Numbered from the stretch's first letter, positions 29,589-38,454 are shown. The stretch: 53,324 nt of DNA from Caldilineaceae bacterium bin34 (GCA_002238555.1 MPMO01000030.1:1-53324), one strand, 5' to 3'. Translations and numbers: made by a program. Notes: a model not told the origin generated them from the sequence alone.

Positions 29589-29605
29589 ATCAGTTTTGAC
29601 ACATC
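29566..29605. repeat. 14-bp direct repeats, almost three copies
   Basis: TTTTGACACATCAG occurs at 29566-29579 and 29580-29593, and its first 12 bases again at 29594-29605. The array covers the proposed start of the second hydrolase gene. Read on the minus strand it gives repeated TGTCAAAA. It may be an operator array or an insertion-sequence end. Confidence 0.85.
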
Positions 29606-29711
29606 GGGCCGTTGACCATGCGGTCCTGGTTCCGAGTTAAGAATACATGTACCAGACAAACCTCGATTTGCCCGGAAGGGTCCGCCAACGCCAAGTTGCA
29701 CAAAGTCCAAG

Positions 29712-30587
29712 TCAGTCGTCTTCCAAAGGGACCAGCCGTCCGAAGACCGGATCCAGCCGGTCGTACTCGCGCTCGAACTCGTCCAGAAAACGGCCCGTCT
29801 CGTCGACGGGACACAAGGTGTGGGGCGGTGGCGGAAACATGACAACCGGTTCGCAGGAGCGATATCCGGCGGCCTCCGCGCCCCCGAGCCGCAATCGGCC
29901 TGCCCACGACACGATAAGATGGCCCGAGCCGGCTTCCGCCCACAGGATCTTCTGCCGGAACTCCACGCGGTACCACAATCGTCCATCACCGTCCGTGAAT
30001 TGGCCGGTCACGGGCACTGCCTGATCCCGCACCGGCCGTTCCAACACGGGACAGGCCCGATCGGGACAGGCGTGCAATGTGATGGTTCCATCGGCCGGCA
30101 CGGTGAGCACATGGCCCACAGAGTAGGGCACGGTGCGCCACGGCTGCCCCCAGGGAGGGGTCACGGTCGGGACGGCCATGCGGTCGCCCACGATCCAGTC
30201 GTCGGGCAACTGTCCCCAGAGCACAACGCGGCCCCACGGTGCCACATCGCCTGTCAAGCGGTACCAGTCTCGCTTCAGGAGCCACCCTTGGCGGCCGGAC
30301 AGGTCGGCCGCCGCGGCGGTCCAGCGGCCGGTCACCTCCCATTCCGTGCCACCGGACGGACGAAGCACCGGCACACCGAACTTCTCCGGGGGCTGGCTGT
30401 AAAAGGTCCATTCCTTCGGCAGGCGTGCGACCGTGTCGGTCGCCGGCCCCGCGGGCGCGGGATCCAAGCGGGGCTGAGGGCCGTCCACTTCGGGCATCGC
30501 CCCGCCCACACAGGCCACCAAGAACCAGAAGCACACCGCAAGCACGATCGGGACCGCCCACGGAGAGGGACCAAGGAAACTCAACAT
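29712..30587 (-). CDS. Secreted lipoprotein-like protein with possible SH3-like C-terminal half
   Basis: A 291-residue protein with a signal sequence (AVPIVLAVCFWFLVACVGG) whose Cys near residue 27 could be lipidated, then a Pro/Ala linker. The body is Trp-rich. Residues about 165-230 (VLTVPADGTITLHACPDRAC, then PVTGQFTDGDGRLWYRVEF) look like a bacterial SH3-type domain used for cell-wall or surface binding; this is a pattern-based guess. I do not recognise the N-terminal part. It is divergently arranged with the dioxygenase gene across 133 bases that include an AT-rich TATATG-repeat stretch near 30594-30610. It lies upstream of the hydrolase pair on the same strand. Confidence 0.65.
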   Translation of the reverse strand: MLSFLGPSPWAVPIVLAVCFWFLVACVGGAMPEVDGPQPRLDPAPAGPATDTVARLPKEWTFYSQPPEKFGVPVLRPSGGTEWEVTGRWTAAAADLSGRQGWLLKRDWYRLTGDVAPWGRVVLWGQLPDDWIVGDRMAVPTVTPPWGQPWRTVPYSVGHVLTVPADGTITLHACPDRACPVLERPVRDQAVPVTGQFTDGDGRLWYRVEFRQKILWAEAGSGHLIVSWAGRLRLGGAEAAGYRSCEPVVMFPPPPHTLCPVDETGRFLDEFEREYDRLDPVFGRLVPLEDD

Positions 30588-30720
30588 GAACCAATATATG
30601 TATATATGCGCATTGAGGCGGCGAGTTCCCGCCGTCCGCGCCTCTTCCCCGTCAATGGTATGATCGGGCTTCTAACCCAAGCACAATGTTGAGCGGCCTC
30701 TCCGGGCCGAATAACAACAT

Positions 30721-31449
30721 ATGACAACAGCCACCGAGACCATCGCGGCGAACTTTGAGCGGGACGGCTACCTGATCGTCCCCGACCTCTTCACCGCGGA
30801 CGAGGCGGCCCGCCTCAAGGCGGAAATGCAGGCCGTGGTGGACGATGTCGTCCGCGAGCGGCGGGCGGAGGATCCGGACGGTCCCGAACCGGTCCTGTCG
30901 GTCGGCGTCTATGTGGGCCTTGCCTACCGCAGCGCGCTCTTCCGCACCTTCGCGGGCGACAGCCGCATCCTTGATTTGCTGGAACCGATCCTGGGACCGG
31001 ACATTGAGTTCCTCAGTGACAAGGCCGTCTTCAAGGACCACGACACGGACTTCGGCAGTCCGTGGCACCAGGACCACCCCTACTGGGTCGGCAGCCACAA
31101 AATCTCGCTCTGGGTCGCGCTGGACAAAGCCACGGTCGCCAACGGCTGCCTGAAGCTGGTGCCCGGTTCCCACCGGACCAAAGTTGAGCACGCAGACGTG
31201 GACGATGGCCAAGGGTTCGGCTACCGGTTGGGCGACCAGGACACCCTGGAAGCGGAGGCCGTGACCGCACCCCTGCCCGTGGGCGGTGCCATTGTCTTCC
31301 ACGACCTGACCCTCCACGCCAGCCACGAGAACGCGTCCGGCGCGGACCGCTGGGTCTGGATCCCCACCTACCGCTCGCTGCATCATGACGACCCGCCCTA
31401 TCCCTGGGCCGTCGCCGCCCACCCGGTGCGCACCGCCAATCAAACCTGA
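30721..31449 (+). CDS. Phytanoyl-CoA dioxygenase (PhyH) family Fe(II)/2-oxoglutarate oxygenase
   Basis: A 242-residue PhyH-family enzyme, non-haem iron and 2-oxoglutarate dependent. Iron ligands are visible: H116 and D118 in SPWHQDHPYW, and H199 in FHDLTLHASHEN; R210 (GADRWVW) is placed to bind 2-oxoglutarate. NGCLKLVPGSH at 141-151 is the usual family core. Bacterial members hydroxylate small molecules, phosphonates or secondary metabolites, not only phytanoyl-CoA. It lies 84 bases upstream of a sugar importer on the same strand and may modify the imported compound. The substrate is unknown. Confidence 0.9.
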   Translation: MTTATETIAANFERDGYLIVPDLFTADEAARLKAEMQAVVDDVVRERRAEDPDGPEPVLSVGVYVGLAYRSALFRTFAGDSRILDLLEPILGPDIEFLSDKAVFKDHDTDFGSPWHQDHPYWVGSHKISLWVALDKATVANGCLKLVPGSHRTKVEHADVDDGQGFGYRLGDQDTLEAEAVTAPLPVGGAIVFHDLTLHASHENASGADRWVWIPTYRSLHHDDPPYPWAVAAHPVRTANQT

Positions 31450-31533
31450 AACCGCTCGGCTGGCCGTCCTCTGGTGCGCTCCCCAGCCCCTCACGGTCTT
31501 AATCTAATTATCCCTGTCCAAGGAGTTTGTGAA

Positions 31534-32850
31534 ATGAACGGAAACGCATTGAGTCGACGCCGCTTCCTGGTGCTTTCGGGCACGATGAGTGCCGCCACGG
31601 TCCTGGCGGCCTGCGCCTTGCCGGAAACCGGCGGCGAAGGCGCGATGATGGCGGAAGGCGTCACCCTGAGCCACTGGCAGCACCATTCCACCGGGCGCGC
31701 CGCGGCGGTGGAGGAGTTCAAGGCCCAGTTCGAGGAAGCCAACCCCGACATCACGATCGACTTCCAGTCCATTCCCTGGGCGGAATACTGGGGCAAGCTG
31801 GCTGCCGGCATCGCCGGCGGGGAAGGCTCCGCCCCCGACATCTTCCAGATTCCGATGGGCCTGGTCGAGGAGTACATCGCCGGCGACAACCTGCTGCCGG
31901 TCTCGGATTCCGTAATCACCGCCGGCCAGATTGAGGAGAGCTACCTGCCCTGGACCGTGCAGCGCGGCTCCAAGGGTGGCGAGTACTACGGCCTGCCCCT
32001 GGACGTGCAGACCCTGGTCATGTACCGCAACGACGCCATCTATGAAGAAGCCGGCCTCGACCCCAAGGCACCGTATGCCGATTTGGCCGACATGTACGAC
32101 CAGGCCGCCCTGTTCACCAACCTCGAGGGTGGGGATGACGACCGCATCGGTATCAACACGGGCTACTACAGTGCCTTCCAGACCATCCTGTACCAGCAGT
32201 TCCTGCAGCGGGAGCGGGACGGGCAGCCTTGGGTGGACGAGTCCACCAACCAGCTGGTGTGGCCGGACCATCCGGAGATTCTGGAAACCTTCACGTGGTT
32301 CTGCGACCTGTCCGGATCCTCGGACGACAATTCCTTCCTCGACGGCCAGAACCGGTTCGCCCTGGGACGGGCGGCCATGGAGATTGGCCACCCGGTGTCG
32401 CGCGGTTCGCTGATGGCACAGGCCCCGGACATGGCCTATTCGATCGTGCCCTTCCCGACCCGATCGGCCGGCCAGGACCTGTACACCGCCGGCTCGCACT
32501 GGATGTGGGTCGTCGGCAAATGGGTACCCGACTCCGAGGCGGGTTGGTCGTGGGTACACTACTGCACCAACGGCGATGCACAGATTGTCTGGAACGATGT
32601 GGCGGGCGACCTGCCCAGCTTCCAGGGCCTGGGCGCGGACCCGCGGTTCCGACCCGACGCCAACGCCGAAGTCTGCCTCGACTCCCTGGAATACGCCACA
32701 CCCTGGGAATGGGTCGGCTGGGCCGAATGGGTCAAGGAACTGGGCGATGGCCGCGACCGCGTCGTGATCGGCGGCGAGGATCCGGCCACCTCCTTCGACA
32801 CCATGGTGGCCAACCTGAACGACGTTATCGATACACACACGATTAGCTAA
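31534..32850 (+). CDS. Sugar ABC importer substrate-binding lipoprotein (family 1, Tat-type signal)
   Basis: A 438-residue SBP_bac_1 protein starting at ATG 31534 with AGGAG at 31521-31525. The signal contains LSRRRFLVLSG (twin-arginine), then AATVLAAC with lipidation Cys near residue 27. The mature region shows VTLSHWQHHSTGRAAAVEEF, then NPDITIDFQSIPWAEYWGKL, both characteristic of sugar-binding CUT1 proteins. It heads the second CUT1 importer of the window. Its ligand is probably handled by the two Gfo/Idh/MocA enzymes and the isomerase encoded downstream. Confidence 0.93.
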   Translation: MNGNALSRRRFLVLSGTMSAATVLAACALPETGGEGAMMAEGVTLSHWQHHSTGRAAAVEEFKAQFEEANPDITIDFQSIPWAEYWGKLAAGIAGGEGSAPDIFQIPMGLVEEYIAGDNLLPVSDSVITAGQIEESYLPWTVQRGSKGGEYYGLPLDVQTLVMYRNDAIYEEAGLDPKAPYADLADMYDQAALFTNLEGGDDDRIGINTGYYSAFQTILYQQFLQRERDGQPWVDESTNQLVWPDHPEILETFTWFCDLSGSSDDNSFLDGQNRFALGRAAMEIGHPVSRGSLMAQAPDMAYSIVPFPTRSAGQDLYTAGSHWMWVVGKWVPDSEAGWSWVHYCTNGDAQIVWNDVAGDLPSFQGLGADPRFRPDANAEVCLDSLEYATPWEWVGWAEWVKELGDGRDRVVIGGEDPATSFDTMVANLNDVIDTHTIS

Positions 32851-32859
32851 CGGACGATT

Positions 32860-32901
32860 GCGCGCGTGCCGGGGCGGGGAAGCCTGTCCCGGTACCCGCG
32901 C
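32860..32901 (+). terminator. Hairpin between binding-protein and permease genes
   Basis: Arms 32860-32873 and 32888-32901 pair over 14 positions with one mismatch and one G-U pair, enclosing a 14-base loop. It starts nine bases after the binding-protein stop. No U tract follows. Position and likely role match the hairpins at 7508 and 25491, though the sequence is unrelated. Confidence 0.55.
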
Positions 32902-32928
32902 CTGGCGGCCCATTCCGGCAACCCAGCC

Positions 32929-33840
32929 ATGAAGCGGAAGGTTTCGCGCCTGCAGCTGCGGGAATACCTTTGGGCCTACACCTTTCTGGGACCGGCTTTC
33001 TTCTTTCTGCTGGTGCTGGTCGTCTTTCCCATCCTGTTTGCGTTCTGGATCAGCCTGCACGACTGGAATCTGATCCCGCGCGACTTCCCTTGGATTGGCC
33101 TGGCAAACTATGCGGAGGTCATTGAGGATGCGCTGACGCGCAAGAGTCTGCGCAACACGTTGGTCTATACCGTCGGGGTGGTACCGGTCGGCATGAGTCT
33201 GGCGCTGGTGCTGGCCCTAATCATGAATCAGGACCGGCTCCCCCTGCGCACGGCCTTGCGTACCGTCTACTTCATTCCGGTCATCACCTCGTGGGTGGCA
33301 GTCTCCTTCGTCTGGATCTGGATGTTCGAGCCCCACTTCGGGCTGGTGAACAGTGTCCTGGACTTCTTCGGCATCGAAGGGCCCAAGTGGCTGGCTTCGC
33401 CGACCTGGGCTCTGCCCGCCATCATGCTCGTGGCCATCTGGAAAGGCCTGGGATTCAGCATGGTGATCTTCCTGGCCGGCCTGCAGGGCATTCCCCGCGA
33501 GTTCTACGAAGCCGCCCAGATCGACGGCGCCAGCCGCTGGGCCCGTTTCCAGAACATCACCTTCCCGCTGCTGAACCCGACCATCGTCTTCATCACGGTG
33601 ACCGGTGTCATTGGCTCGCTGCAGGTGTTCACCCCGGCCGTCATCATGACCACCCGGCAGGGTGAGGCCGGCGGGCCCATCGACTCGACGCGGGTCATGG
33701 TCTACCACATCTACGCCACGGCCTTCCGCTACAACGACCTGGGGTTCGGGGCCGCCTTGGCCTTCGTGCTATTCGCCCTGATTCTGGTCATCACCCTGAT
33801 TCAGCTCAGGGTCACCCAGCGCGAGTTCGAGTACGGATAA
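32929..33840 (+). CDS. Carbohydrate ABC importer permease, MalF/UgpA (CUT1) type
   Basis: A 303-residue CUT1 permease. ATG 32929 is chosen because it directly precedes the basic N-terminus and first span (LWAYTFLGPAFFFLLVLVVF); an in-frame ATG at 32866 lies in the intercistronic hairpin. The coupling loop is EAAQIDGASRWARFQNITFP near residue 200. Six membrane spans are expected. The next gene, its MalG-type partner, begins seven bases after the stop. Confidence 0.92.
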   Translation: MKRKVSRLQLREYLWAYTFLGPAFFFLLVLVVFPILFAFWISLHDWNLIPRDFPWIGLANYAEVIEDALTRKSLRNTLVYTVGVVPVGMSLALVLALIMNQDRLPLRTALRTVYFIPVITSWVAVSFVWIWMFEPHFGLVNSVLDFFGIEGPKWLASPTWALPAIMLVAIWKGLGFSMVIFLAGLQGIPREFYEAAQIDGASRWARFQNITFPLLNPTIVFITVTGVIGSLQVFTPAVIMTTRQGEAGGPIDSTRVMVYHIYATAFRYNDLGFGAALAFVLFALILVITLIQLRVTQREFEYG

Positions 33841-33847
33841 CCCTGCC

Positions 33848-34714
33848 ATGGCCGCCACGGCTCCTACGCAAGCCTCCGCGCCCAACGTCCGCATGCAGTG
33901 GCTGGGCAAGACCATCGGCCTGCTCGTGCTGATAGTCGGCGGCATCTGGATGCTGCTGCCCCTGGGCTGGATGCTGTCCGCGTCCCTGATGCCCCTGTCC
34001 GAGGTGATCAAGATCCCGCCGGTCTGGTTCGCCCCCGCCAAGTACACCGTCGGCAACTTCAGCGAAGTCTGGTTCAACATCGGCTTCTGGCGCTTCTCCC
34101 TGAACAGCGCCTTCGTGGCCCTCACGATTACCGCCTGCCAGCTGCTGACGAGCACGATGGCCGGGTTTGCCTTTGCCCGCTACGAGTTCCCCGGGCGCAC
34201 CGCCATCTTCATCGTCATCCTGTCCACCCTCATGATCCCGTTCCAGGTGATTATGATTCCCCTGTTCATCATGATGGCGAGGCTGGGCTTGGTGAACACC
34301 TACTGGGGCATGATCGTGCCAGCCATCGTGACCCCGTTCGGGATCTTTCTCATGCGCCAGTTCATGCTGAGCGTGCCCAAGTCCCTGCTGGAGGCCGGGC
34401 GCATCGACGGCGCGTCCGAGCCGTACATTTATGCGCGCATCATGTTGCCCCTGAGCAAGCCGGCCATTGCTGCGCTTACGATCTTCACCTTCCTGGCCGC
34501 CTGGGACGACTTTCTCTGGCCGCTGATCATCATCAACAGCAAGCAGAAGTGGACGCTGCCCATCGCGATGTCCCGCTTCACCGAGCAGTACATCTCCCAG
34601 ACCCACCTGCAAATGGCCGGGGCCGCGGTCATGTTCCTGCCGGTCCTGATTGTCTTCCTGCTGATGCAGCGCAACTTCATTGAAGGCGTGGCCATGACGG
34701 GCCTCAAGGGCTGA
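33848..34714 (+). CDS. Carbohydrate ABC importer permease, MalG/UgpE (CUT1) type
   Basis: A 288-residue CUT1 permease. Features include VILSTLMIPFQVIMIPLFIM in the middle, the coupling loop EAGRIDGASEPYIYARIMLP near residue 182 and the family ending EGVAMTGLKG. Together with the MalF-type partner it makes the pore. No ATPase gene follows, as in the minus-strand CUT1 operon. A 112-base gap precedes the oxidoreductase genes. Confidence 0.92.
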   Translation: MAATAPTQASAPNVRMQWLGKTIGLLVLIVGGIWMLLPLGWMLSASLMPLSEVIKIPPVWFAPAKYTVGNFSEVWFNIGFWRFSLNSAFVALTITACQLLTSTMAGFAFARYEFPGRTAIFIVILSTLMIPFQVIMIPLFIMMARLGLVNTYWGMIVPAIVTPFGIFLMRQFMLSVPKSLLEAGRIDGASEPYIYARIMLPLSKPAIAALTIFTFLAAWDDFLWPLIIINSKQKWTLPIAMSRFTEQYISQTHLQMAGAAVMFLPVLIVFLLMQRNFIEGVAMTGLKG

Positions 34715-34826
34715 TTTGGACCACCCCTGACAGGCCGGAATCTTCCGCCACAACCCAGCCGCCCATTCACCGGCCGGCCACACCTGTCCCAACGTCGAAA
34801 CTGCAAGGCCCATCAGGCATACCTCC

Positions 34827-35825
34827 ATGCACAGAGTAGGCATCGTCGGGGCCGGTAGCATCTCCCGCATCCATGCGGCCGCGTGGGCAAGGCTGCCGGT
34901 GAAACTGGCGGGATGGCACGACGTCGTGCCGGAAGCCGCCGTAGCGGCGGCGGAACGCTGGGGCGGCCGGGCCTTCGATTCCTTGGAGGACCTGCTGGCC
35001 GCGTCCGACATTGTGGATGTCTGCACCAATGTCACCGCCCACCCGGAGCCGGTCCTGGCGGCCGCACACGCCGGCAAGGCCATCGTGTGCGAAAAGCCGC
35101 TGGCCCGGACCGTGGCCCAGTGCGAAGAGATCCTGGCCGTCTGTACAGAGCGGCAGGTACCTCTGTTTGTGGCCCACGTGGTTCGGTTCTTCCCCGAGTT
35201 CGAAGCCGCCCGGAGGACCGTACAGGCGGGCACCATCGGCAAACCGGGCATGATCCGCACGGTGCGGGCAGGCGGCTTTCCCCGTATGGGCGGCGGGGCC
35301 GCGGCCCGCCGCTATGCGGACTTCGAACAGAGCGGCGGAGTCATCATGGACGTGGGCATCCACGACATCGACTTCCACCGCTGGTGCATGGGCGAAGTCG
35401 AACGCGTGTTTGCCCGGGGCCTCCTGGAAGCCGGTGTGCCGCAGTGCGACCACGCCCTCCTGGTCCTGCGGTTCGAGTCCGGTGCCATCGGCCACATCGA
35501 AGCCAGTTGGGCCCACACCCCCGGCCGCACACGCACTCACCTGGAAATCGCGGGCGATCAGGGACTCGTGGCCTGGGATTCACGGGATCCCGCCTCGCTG
35601 TCCTGGCGCACGCGGGCGGACGACATGCCCATGGCACAGAACGCGCTGCAGGAAGCGGACCACCCCTACTTCGCCGAACTGGCCCATTTCCTGGATTGCC
35701 TGGACAAGGGCCGCGAGTTTCGGGTGACCCCGCACGACGCCCTGATGGCCGTCAAGGTTTCGCAGGCCGCCCTCCGCTCCATCCGCACCGGCCAGCCGGT
35801 CGCGATTGCCGACTTCAGGGAGTGA
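34827..35825 (+). CDS. Gfo/Idh/MocA family oxidoreductase
   Basis: A 332-residue NAD(P)-dependent oxidoreductase. The Rossmann motif HRVGIVGAGSISRIHAAAW is at residues 2-20, the catalytic-Lys motif CEKPLART at about 87-94, and the substrate-side GGVIMDVGIHDIDFHRW near 170 contains the conserved Asp and His. It lies downstream of a complete sugar importer and two bases before a paralogous oxidoreductase, suggesting successive redox steps on the imported sugar (for example oxidation to a keto intermediate and reduction of a later one). The substrate is not known. Confidence 0.92.
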   Translation: MHRVGIVGAGSISRIHAAAWARLPVKLAGWHDVVPEAAVAAAERWGGRAFDSLEDLLAASDIVDVCTNVTAHPEPVLAAAHAGKAIVCEKPLARTVAQCEEILAVCTERQVPLFVAHVVRFFPEFEAARRTVQAGTIGKPGMIRTVRAGGFPRMGGGAAARRYADFEQSGGVIMDVGIHDIDFHRWCMGEVERVFARGLLEAGVPQCDHALLVLRFESGAIGHIEASWAHTPGRTRTHLEIAGDQGLVAWDSRDPASLSWRTRADDMPMAQNALQEADHPYFAELAHFLDCLDKGREFRVTPHDALMAVKVSQAALRSIRTGQPVAIADFRE

Positions 35826-35827
35826 CC

Positions 35828-36823
35828 ATGGCCGTCCGCATGGGCCTGTGCAGCCTCGACCACCTGCATGCGATGTCCTATCTGGCCTGCCTGACCGAGG
35901 TTTTGGACATCGACCTGGTCGGCATCTGGGACGAAGACAAGGAGCTCCGGGAGGCAACCGCCCAACGCTTCGGCACGCAGGCCTGCGCCTCGTTGCAGGA
36001 CCTCCTCGACCGGGATTTGGACGGGGTCATCGTCTGCTCGGCCAATGCCCGCCACCGGGAGCATGTGGAAGCAGCCGCCTCGCACACCCCGCACATCCTG
36101 TGCGAAAAGCCGATCGCCACCTCCGCAGCTGACGGCCAGGCCATGCTCGACATTTGTCGGGAGACGGGCACCAAACTTCAAATCGCGTTCCCGGTCCGGT
36201 TCGCACCGGCCGTGGCGGAGGCCAAGCGCATGCTGGATGCGAACCGGCTGGGCCGGGTCTACAGCGCCGCCTGCACCAACCAGGGCTTCAACCCGGGCAG
36301 ATGGTTCGTGGACCGGGAGCAGTCCGGCGGCGGCGCCGTCATCGACCATACCGTGCACGTGGTCGACCTTCTGCGCTGGTTCTGGGATACCGAGGTGGTC
36401 GAGGTCTATGCCGAGATTGGCTACAGCTTCTTTCGGCCGAACCTTGTCATCGACGATGCCGGCCTCCTCAGTTTCCGTTTGGCCAACGGTGTCTACGGCA
36501 CGCTGGACACCAGCTGGTCCAGGCCGGAAGGCCACCACAGTTGGGGCAATGTCATCCTCGAACTGGTCGGTTCCGAGGGGGTTCTGTCCGTGGACGCCTT
36601 CCGTCCCCACCTGGATGTCACCGCCGGAACCCCGCGGCGTTCGCATTGGCTTCCCTGGGGCCGCACCCCGGACCACGGCCTCATCGACGACTTCGCGGAC
36701 ATGATCCGCACCGGGCGCGAACCGTCCATCAGCGGCCACGACGGTCTGCAGGCCCTGAGGGTGGCCCTGGCCACCTACGAGTCCGCCCAAACCGGCCAGC
36801 CCGTTGCCCTCGACCACGGCTGA
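35828..36823 (+). CDS. Gfo/Idh/MocA family oxidoreductase with atypical nucleotide-binding loop
   Basis: A 331-residue family member. The catalytic motif ILCEKPIATS is near residue 92 and GGGAVIDHTVHVVDLLRWFW near 170. The N-terminal strand-loop reads MAVRMGLCSLDHLHAMSYLA, so the usual GxGxxG glycines are absent and replaced by CSLDHLHA. This variant occurs in some family subgroups and may still bind cofactor, but dinucleotide affinity is uncertain. The start ATG 35828 is two bases after the previous stop. It is probably part of the operon with the importer and isomerase. Confidence 0.88.
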   Translation: MAVRMGLCSLDHLHAMSYLACLTEVLDIDLVGIWDEDKELREATAQRFGTQACASLQDLLDRDLDGVIVCSANARHREHVEAAASHTPHILCEKPIATSAADGQAMLDICRETGTKLQIAFPVRFAPAVAEAKRMLDANRLGRVYSAACTNQGFNPGRWFVDREQSGGGAVIDHTVHVVDLLRWFWDTEVVEVYAEIGYSFFRPNLVIDDAGLLSFRLANGVYGTLDTSWSRPEGHHSWGNVILELVGSEGVLSVDAFRPHLDVTAGTPRRSHWLPWGRTPDHGLIDDFADMIRTGREPSISGHDGLQALRVALATYESAQTGQPVALDHG

Positions 36824-36891
36824 TGCCCGCGTCGTACCGCCGGACGCGCCTTCCCTGAACTCCATCCAGCCACCACCTGTGAGCTCGTGCC

Positions 36892-37743
36892 ATGCATCTG
36901 CGACTTGGAACCTCCACCTACTCCTACTGGCACTTCACACCGGACAAGACCCCCATCGAGACCGTGCTCGAATCGGCCCACCAACTGGGCCTGTCCGGCG
37001 TGGAAATCCTCCACCGCCAACTGGAGAGCGAGGAGCGGGACTATCTGCAGCGTCTCAAGCGGCGGGCCTTCGAACTGGGCCTGTCGCTGTACAACCTGTC
37101 GATTCACCAGGACTTCGTATGGGCTGAACCGGAGGCACGGCTACGCCATGTGGAACACACGCTGCACTGCATCGACCTGGCCCATGACATGGGCATTCCC
37201 TCCATCCGCGTCAATTCGGGCGGCTGGCGCAAGGAAGGTTCCTTTGACGACTTGATCCAGGCACGCGGATGGGTGGAACCCTGGCCGGGCCACACGCAGG
37301 ACGAGGGATTCGCATGGGTTTGCGACTGCATCCACCAATGCCTGGACCGTGCCGCAGAACAGGGGGTCATGCTGCTCCTGGAGAACCACTGGGGCCTGAC
37401 CACCTTCGCCGACGGGGTGCTGCGCATCCTGGACACCGTCAACTCCCCATGGCTGGGCGGCATCCTGGACATGGGCAACTACCTGTTCGAGGACGACATG
37501 TACGCGGCCATGGCGAAGGTGGCCCCGTACATCAACCTGGCCCACATGAAGACCTATCCCGGCGGCGGATCCTGGTACAGCCTGGACCTGGACTACGCAC
37601 GGGTGTTCAGGGCCCTGCTCGAGTCCGGGTTCTCGGGTTACGTCTCCATTGAAATGGAAGGGGCGGATCCACCGGAGACGGCCATGCCCTACAGCATCGA
37701 CTTGGCCCGCCAGGCTTGGCACGAGGCCGTTCACCAGGAATAG
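36892..37743 (+). CDS. Sugar phosphate isomerase/epimerase (AP-endonuclease-2-like TIM barrel)
   Basis: A 283-residue TIM-barrel protein of the xylose isomerase-like/IolE family. Likely metal ligands are E164 (LLLENHWG), D193 (GGILDMGNY), H218 (NLAHMKTY) and E254 (VSIEMEG), the standard set. Such enzymes isomerise or epimerise keto sugars, and partner with Gfo/Idh/MocA enzymes in inositol-like and rare-sugar pathways, as the gene order here suggests. The 68-base gap from the preceding oxidoreductase is compatible with one operon. It is the last recognised gene of that run. Confidence 0.9.
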   Translation: MHLRLGTSTYSYWHFTPDKTPIETVLESAHQLGLSGVEILHRQLESEERDYLQRLKRRAFELGLSLYNLSIHQDFVWAEPEARLRHVEHTLHCIDLAHDMGIPSIRVNSGGWRKEGSFDDLIQARGWVEPWPGHTQDEGFAWVCDCIHQCLDRAAEQGVMLLLENHWGLTTFADGVLRILDTVNSPWLGGILDMGNYLFEDDMYAAMAKVAPYINLAHMKTYPGGGSWYSLDLDYARVFRALLESGFSGYVSIEMEGADPPETAMPYSIDLARQAWHEAVHQE

Positions 37744-38424
37744 GCCCGGCACGATTGTTCCCGTCTTGCCGGAGTGCTTGGACTGAACAATCCCATGCGC
37801 CAACTAAACCGACGTAACTGCTAGGTACCTCCTTCCGGATGGTGTGACAGCAGACCGGCGCGGTTTCGTTGGGTGAGGGTTGTGCTGCAACATCGGGTCG
37901 TGCGTTGCGTATCGCCCCTCCCTATCCGAGTACACAACCCTCGTGGACGTCGACCCCTTTCTGGCGGGCCATCCGGTGATTGCCGGCCCATCGGCCACCG
38001 CGACCAGCCGGGCCGAGAGGGGAGGATTCGGCCCCCAGTGGCAACGGAACAGGTCGATGCCCCCAGTAGCCCACTGGCCGGCATGGGCAGGTCGGTGCCA
38101 TTCGATCTCCGCCTGGCGGAACAGGTGACCAAATTGCACCATGCCCAGCACCCGCGCGTGACGCGACTTTGGGTTCTGCTGCGGAAGCCGTATGCCGTGT
38201 CCCTGTCTCCGAAGACGATCAAGACCCTCTGCCTTTGTGCGGCCGCCCGTCGACCATCTCGTAGGCCTTGGCCATCCCAGTGGCCGGAATGGACGAAACC
38301 GGTTTTTGCGCAGCGGTAAACACGCCCTGGGTACACGTGATCGGCAGTGAGCCTATCAACTTCCATCGCGTGGGGAGCGGGCAATATCTGGGCCCGGTAC
38401 ACCAACACAGCCCCCACTTCAACT
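37744..38424. other. Intergenic region, possibly holding decayed dehydrogenase sequence
   Basis: There is no intact gene in these 680 bases. On the minus strand near 38225-38290, a frame reads GMAKAYEMVDGRPHKG, and VLIVFGDRD follows in another frame; this faintly resembles the C-terminus of zinc-type alcohol dehydrogenases. The similarity is too short to call a pseudogene. The rest shows nothing recognisable. It separates the catabolic operon from the AT-richer two-gene island. Confidence 0.35.
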
Positions 38425-38454
38425 TTGCACATTAGCCTTGCAATATGTTATAGT
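38425..38454 (+). promoter_or_regulatory. Likely promoter of the membrane/TerB-like two-gene island
   Basis: TTGCAC (38425-38430) and TATAGT (38449-38454) are separated by 18 bases, 52 bases before the first ATG at 38507. An AGGA ribosome site lies at 38494-38497. Confidence 0.55.

Noticed and set aside
29566..29605. The 14-bp direct repeats as a CRISPR array
   Set aside because: There are no spacers between units and no cas genes in the window.
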